Shown here piece after piece: positions 7,067-8,798 of a stretch of DNA of 8,798 nucleotides. Under the pieces are notes generated by a model. That model had not been told where the DNA came from. It saw only the letters and a program-made list of their open reading frames with translations, and did no database searches. Location: positions 1-8,798 of the forward strand of contig CAMCUG010000046.1 of NCBI GenBank assembly GCA_945878835.1, read 5' to 3'. Position 1 is the stretch's first letter. Every line of letters begins with the position of its first letter. The stretch is from Chryseobacterium gleum. GTDB taxonomy: Bacteria; Bacteroidota; Bacteroidia; Flavobacteriales_D; Sanyastnellaceae. The position numbers and the translations under genes were made by a program.

Positions 7067-7085
7067 AGTTTAAGTGGTTTAAACT
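7067..7085. repeat. Perfect palindrome AGTTTAA-GTGGT-TTAAACT in the permease/folE divergent region
   Basis: Two 7-bp arms (7067-7073 and 7079-7085) are exact reverse complements around a 5-nt centre. A second overlapping pair, AAAGTT (7060-7065) and AACTTT (7082-7087), is also exact. The site sits at about -33 of the permease promoter and 15 nt before the folE ATG, so a bound dimeric regulator could affect both genes. No regulator family can be named. Confidence 0.45.
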
Positions 7086-7100
7086 TTACAATAGAAAAAA

Positions 7101-7781
7101 ATGATACACACAGAAAAAGAGCTGATTGCGATACAGATAGATGAAATGGGAGATCAACACGTCTTGACCACGATTGAGACGCCTATGAGGGAAGATGCAT
7201 TCTTGCTCAGCGATGAAGAGAAAATTGAGCAGATTGAAGAGAAATTTCGCGATATCATGAACATCATGGGGCTTGATCTTACCGACGATTCACTTCAAGG
7301 AACTCCTCATCGCGTTGCAAAAATGTACATCAAGGAAATTTTTTCGGGTTTGAATCCGGCGAATAAACCAGCGGTTAAACTTTTCGAAAACAAATACCAA
7401 TACAAGGAAATGTTGGTGGAACGCAACATTACGTTCTATTCGAATTGTGAGCACCACTTCGTTCCAATCATTGGAAAAGCGCATGTGGCTTACATTTCAA
7501 ACGGAAAAGTAATTGGACTTTCGAAATTGAATCGCATTGTGCAATTCTTTGCTAAGCGTCCTCAAGTGCAAGAGCGCTTAACCATTCAAATTGCTGAAGA
7601 GTTGAAACGCGTTATGGAAACGGAAGATGTAGCAGTGCTTATAGATGCAGTTCACTTGTGTGTGAGCAGTCGTGGCGTGCAGGACTTCAACAGTGCCACA
7701 GTTACCTCTTCCTATTCGGGTGCTTTCAACAACGAATCAACACGAAATGAATTTTTGAAATACGTAAACCTCGAGAAATAA
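7101..7781 (+). CDS. folE: GTP cyclohydrolase I (type IA)
   Basis: This 226-residue cytosolic enzyme converts GTP to 7,8-dihydroneopterin triphosphate, the first step of folate and other pterin synthesis. It forms a decamer with one zinc per subunit. The zinc ligands are visible: Cys116 and His119 in SNCEHHF (114-120) and Cys187 in HLCVSSRGVQD (185-195), matching Cys110, His113 and Cys181 of E. coli FolE; His118 in the same motif is catalytic. Other signatures are GTPHRVAKMYIKEIFSGL (67-84), KVIGLSKLNRIV (136-147) and KRPQVQERLTIQIAEEL (152-168). The length agrees with the family. The ATG at 7101 is preceded by an A-rich tract. A second in-frame ATG at residue 16 is possible, but relatives carry a comparable N-terminal arm. 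It overlaps the following SDR gene by one base (TAATG), so the two are almost certainly cotranscribed and translationally coupled. A good promoter upstream was not found. Confidence 0.97.
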   Translation: MIHTEKELIAIQIDEMGDQHVLTTIETPMREDAFLLSDEEKIEQIEEKFRDIMNIMGLDLTDDSLQGTPHRVAKMYIKEIFSGLNPANKPAVKLFENKYQYKEMLVERNITFYSNCEHHFVPIIGKAHVAYISNGKVIGLSKLNRIVQFFAKRPQVQERLTIQIAEELKRVMETEDVAVLIDAVHLCVSSRGVQDFNSATVTSSYSGAFNNESTRNEFLKYVNLEK

Positions 7782-8461
7782 TGAATTACTTAGTTATTGG
7801 CGGAGCGAAAGGAGTTGGTGCTGCCACCGTTGAATTGCTTGAATCGCAAGGACACTCGGTTTACTTCACTTCACGTGAAGCGACTTCACATTCGAACAGT
7901 ATTGTTTGGAACATTGAAGACGATTCACTGAATCTTCCGGAAGGATTGATCCTAGACGGATTGGTTTATTGTCCGGGTACCATAAACTTACTTCCTGCTC
8001 ATCGCATTTCTCACGAAGTATTTCTTTCCGACATAAATATTAACGCCTACGGTGCCTTGAAGGCGACCCAGTTAGCACTTCCGTATTTGAAAAAATCGGA
8101 ATCGGCCTCTATCGTATTCATCAGCACCGTTGCTGTGAAGTTGGGCATGCCCTTTCACGCAAGCGTAGCTATGGCGAAAGGCGCATTGGAAGGATTGGGC
8201 AAAAGCCTTGCAGCTGAACTCGCTCCGAAAATTCGTGTGAATGTCGTTGCTCCATCGCTTACTCAAACAGGGTTAGCCGAGAAATTCATCAACACTCCCG
8301 AAAAAATCGAAGCCTCTAACAAGCGCCATCCGCTAGGCCGAATAGGCCAACCGAGCGATCTTGCCGAAGCCATTACCTTCCTACTAAGCAACAAAAGCAA
8401 TTGGATGACGGGGCAGGTGATTGGTTTGGATGGTGGGATGGGGTCGTTGAAGATGCTGTAG
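7781..8461 (+). CDS. Short-chain dehydrogenase/reductase (SDR) family protein lacking the catalytic tyrosine
   Basis: This 226-residue Rossmann-fold protein has an N-terminal NAD(P)-binding loop, IGGAKGVG (6-13, glycines 7, 11 and 13 of TGxxxGxG). It also has a CPG variant of the NAG motif (64-66), Asn88 at the structural Asn position and IRVNVVAPSLTQT (151-163) after the active site. The C-terminus is MTGQVIGLDGGMG (209-221), typical of classical SDRs. The catalytic YxxxK site reads SVAMAKGA: Lys133 is present but Val129 replaces Tyr. The Ser position 13 residues before it is Thr116, in FISTVAV. I recall related proteins with the same HASVxxAKGA segment, so this may be a subgroup trait rather than decay. 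Its ATG overlaps the folE stop, suggesting a pterin-linked role such as a pteridine or sepiapterin-like reductase; that is inference. The frame after the TAG stays open for 35 codons through a repeat array. Confidence 0.85.
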   Translation: MNYLVIGGAKGVGAATVELLESQGHSVYFTSREATSHSNSIVWNIEDDSLNLPEGLILDGLVYCPGTINLLPAHRISHEVFLSDININAYGALKATQLALPYLKKSESASIVFISTVAVKLGMPFHASVAMAKGALEGLGKSLAAELAPKIRVNVVAPSLTQTGLAEKFINTPEKIEASNKRHPLGRIGQPSDLAEAITFLLSNKSNWMTGQVIGLDGGMGSLKML

Positions 8462-8465
8462 GCTC

Positions 8466-8537
8466 TGCGAGGGCAACTAGCGTTGCGAAGGCAACAAGCG
8501 TTGCGAGGGCAACATCCGTTGCGAGGGTCCTTCGGAC
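8466..8537. repeat. Four tandem 18-bp hairpin-forming repeats
   Basis: Units start at 8466, 8484, 8502 and 8520. The first three follow TGCGArGGCAACnnnCGT closely; the fourth keeps only TGCGAGGG and then reads TCCTTCGGAC. Where units join, GTTGC-GAnG-GCAAC makes 5-bp stems (8482-8495 and 8500-8513). The fourth unit instead contains GTCC-TTC-GGAC (8527-8537). The array begins 5 nt after the SDR stop codon. It has no spacers of the CRISPR kind. Its role is unknown; it may end or stabilise the folE-SDR mRNA. Confidence 0.85.
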
Positions 8538-8545
8538 GAGGGTTT

Positions 8546-8599
8546 AACAACGAAGTTCCAATTAAGTAGTAGGAACAAAGAAGTTCAAACAACGAAGTT
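8546..8599. repeat. Three AACAA(C/A)GAAGTT repeats
   Basis: Copies lie at 8546-8557 and 8588-8599 (identical) and at 8574-8585 (one change). Each is itself a small dyad, AAC-N6-GTT, extended to GAAC-N6-GTTC in the middle copy. GTTCC at 8555-8559 can also pair with GGAAC at 8572-8576. The last copy overlaps the toxin gene's stop codon by 2 bases, so the repeats fill the gap between two convergent genes. Confidence 0.75.
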
Positions 8600-8798
8600 A
8601 AACGTTCCACTTTCCTTTGAAATCCATGCTCTCATGAAGAATTCGAACAACTTCTATTGATTTATTCTCTTGAATAAGATAGAAGATGATGTGTTTAGAA
8701 GCCTTCTTACCCATTAGATTGGGATAGATTTCATTGTAGTATTTTCCTAGTTTCGGATTCTTTGCAACGACAAAGCAAGCAGTTATTATTAGGTTGTA
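8598..8798 (-). CDS. RelE/ParE-family toxin, C-terminal 66 residues (start beyond right edge)
   Basis: The minus-strand frame is open from the right edge to a TAA at 8598-8600, giving 66 residues. The sequence has the typical ParE pattern: AKNPKLGKYYNEI (12-24 of the fragment), YPNLMGKKASKHIIFYLI (25-42), a charged turn QENKSIEV (43-50), then VRILHESMDFKGKW (51-64). The HIIFY strand and the final IxRILHxxMD strand are the family's diagnostic beta-sheet segments. Whole toxins are about 95-100 aa, so roughly 30 N-terminal residues are missing, and a small antitoxin gene would be expected just before it, outside the window. ParE-type toxins inhibit DNA gyrase, while RelE-type toxins cut mRNA on the ribosome; the fragment looks more ParE-like. 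It is convergent with the SDR gene, and its stop codon abuts a repeat. Family assignment is good; activity is not testable from the fragment. Confidence 0.8.
   Translation of the reverse strand, partial: YNLIITACFVVAKNPKLGKYYNEIYPNLMGKKASKHIIFYLIQENKSIEVVRILHESMDFKGKWNV

Noticed and set aside
7079..7090. TAAACTTTAC as a folE -7 element
   Set aside because: It needs an extra base in the spacer and lacks the final G of TAnnTTTG; too weak to call.
8466..8537. CRISPR-like direct repeats
   Set aside because: Units are contiguous 18-mers with no unique spacers of 25-40 nt, and there are no cas genes nearby.
8263..8610. Minus-strand frame of 115 codons rich in Cys/Arg repeats (PRNxC pattern)
   Set aside because: It is antisense to the SDR gene and its repeated residues come only from the 18-bp DNA repeats; it has no recognisable domain.
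1..8798. tRNA, rRNA, riboswitch, transposase or integrase
   Set aside because: No cloverleaf-like sequence, rRNA core motif, known riboswitch core or recombinase signature was recognised on either strand by eye.

Overview
The window looks like the chromosome of a free-living member of the Bacteroidota, probably order Flavobacteriales. Three promoters carry a perfect Bacteroidota -7 element (TAnnTTTG). One gene is a large secreted TPR protein of a type common in this phylum. Another is the secreted family that Bacteroidota genomes usually label 'asparagine synthetase B'. FolE and the short transaldolase also look flavobacterial. Composition is moderate in GC and even across the window. No rRNA, tRNA, CRISPR array, integrase or insertion sequence was seen.

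Layout from left to right. Positions 1-3841 are a minus-strand block that reads, in transcription order, transaldolase (tal), a YciO-type Sua5/YrdC protein starting only 2 nt after the tal stop, and a large periplasmic TPR protein that runs off the left edge. A divergent intergenic region (3842-3965) carries one good Bacteroidota promoter on each strand. The rightward one sits so close to the ATG that the mRNA should be leaderless or nearly so. The rightward gene (3966-5225) is the secreted 'AsnB-like' protein, which has none of the domains of asparagine synthetase.

Positions 5226-5436 are non-coding but structured: an ECF-sigma-like promoter pattern, overlapping inverted repeats, four copies of GTTAAG, and two strong hairpin terminators. 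Next come an APC/CAT-family amino acid permease on the minus strand (5437-7017), a divergent promoter region with a perfect palindrome, and then folE (GTP cyclohydrolase I) and an atypical short-chain dehydrogenase on the plus strand. These last two overlap by one base (TAATG) and should be translationally coupled.

The right end (8462-8798) is the most accessory-looking part. It holds four 18-bp hairpin-forming tandem repeats, three AACAAnGAAGTT repeats, and the last 66 residues of a RelE/ParE-type toxin on the minus strand that is cut by the window edge. Most of the window is housekeeping: pentose phosphate, pterin/folate, amino acid uptake and envelope. No complete novel defence or mobile system is visible. 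The best leads are the misnamed secreted family, the tyrosine-less SDR coupled to folE, the candidate short transcript at 5264-5367, and the repeat/toxin junction at the right edge.
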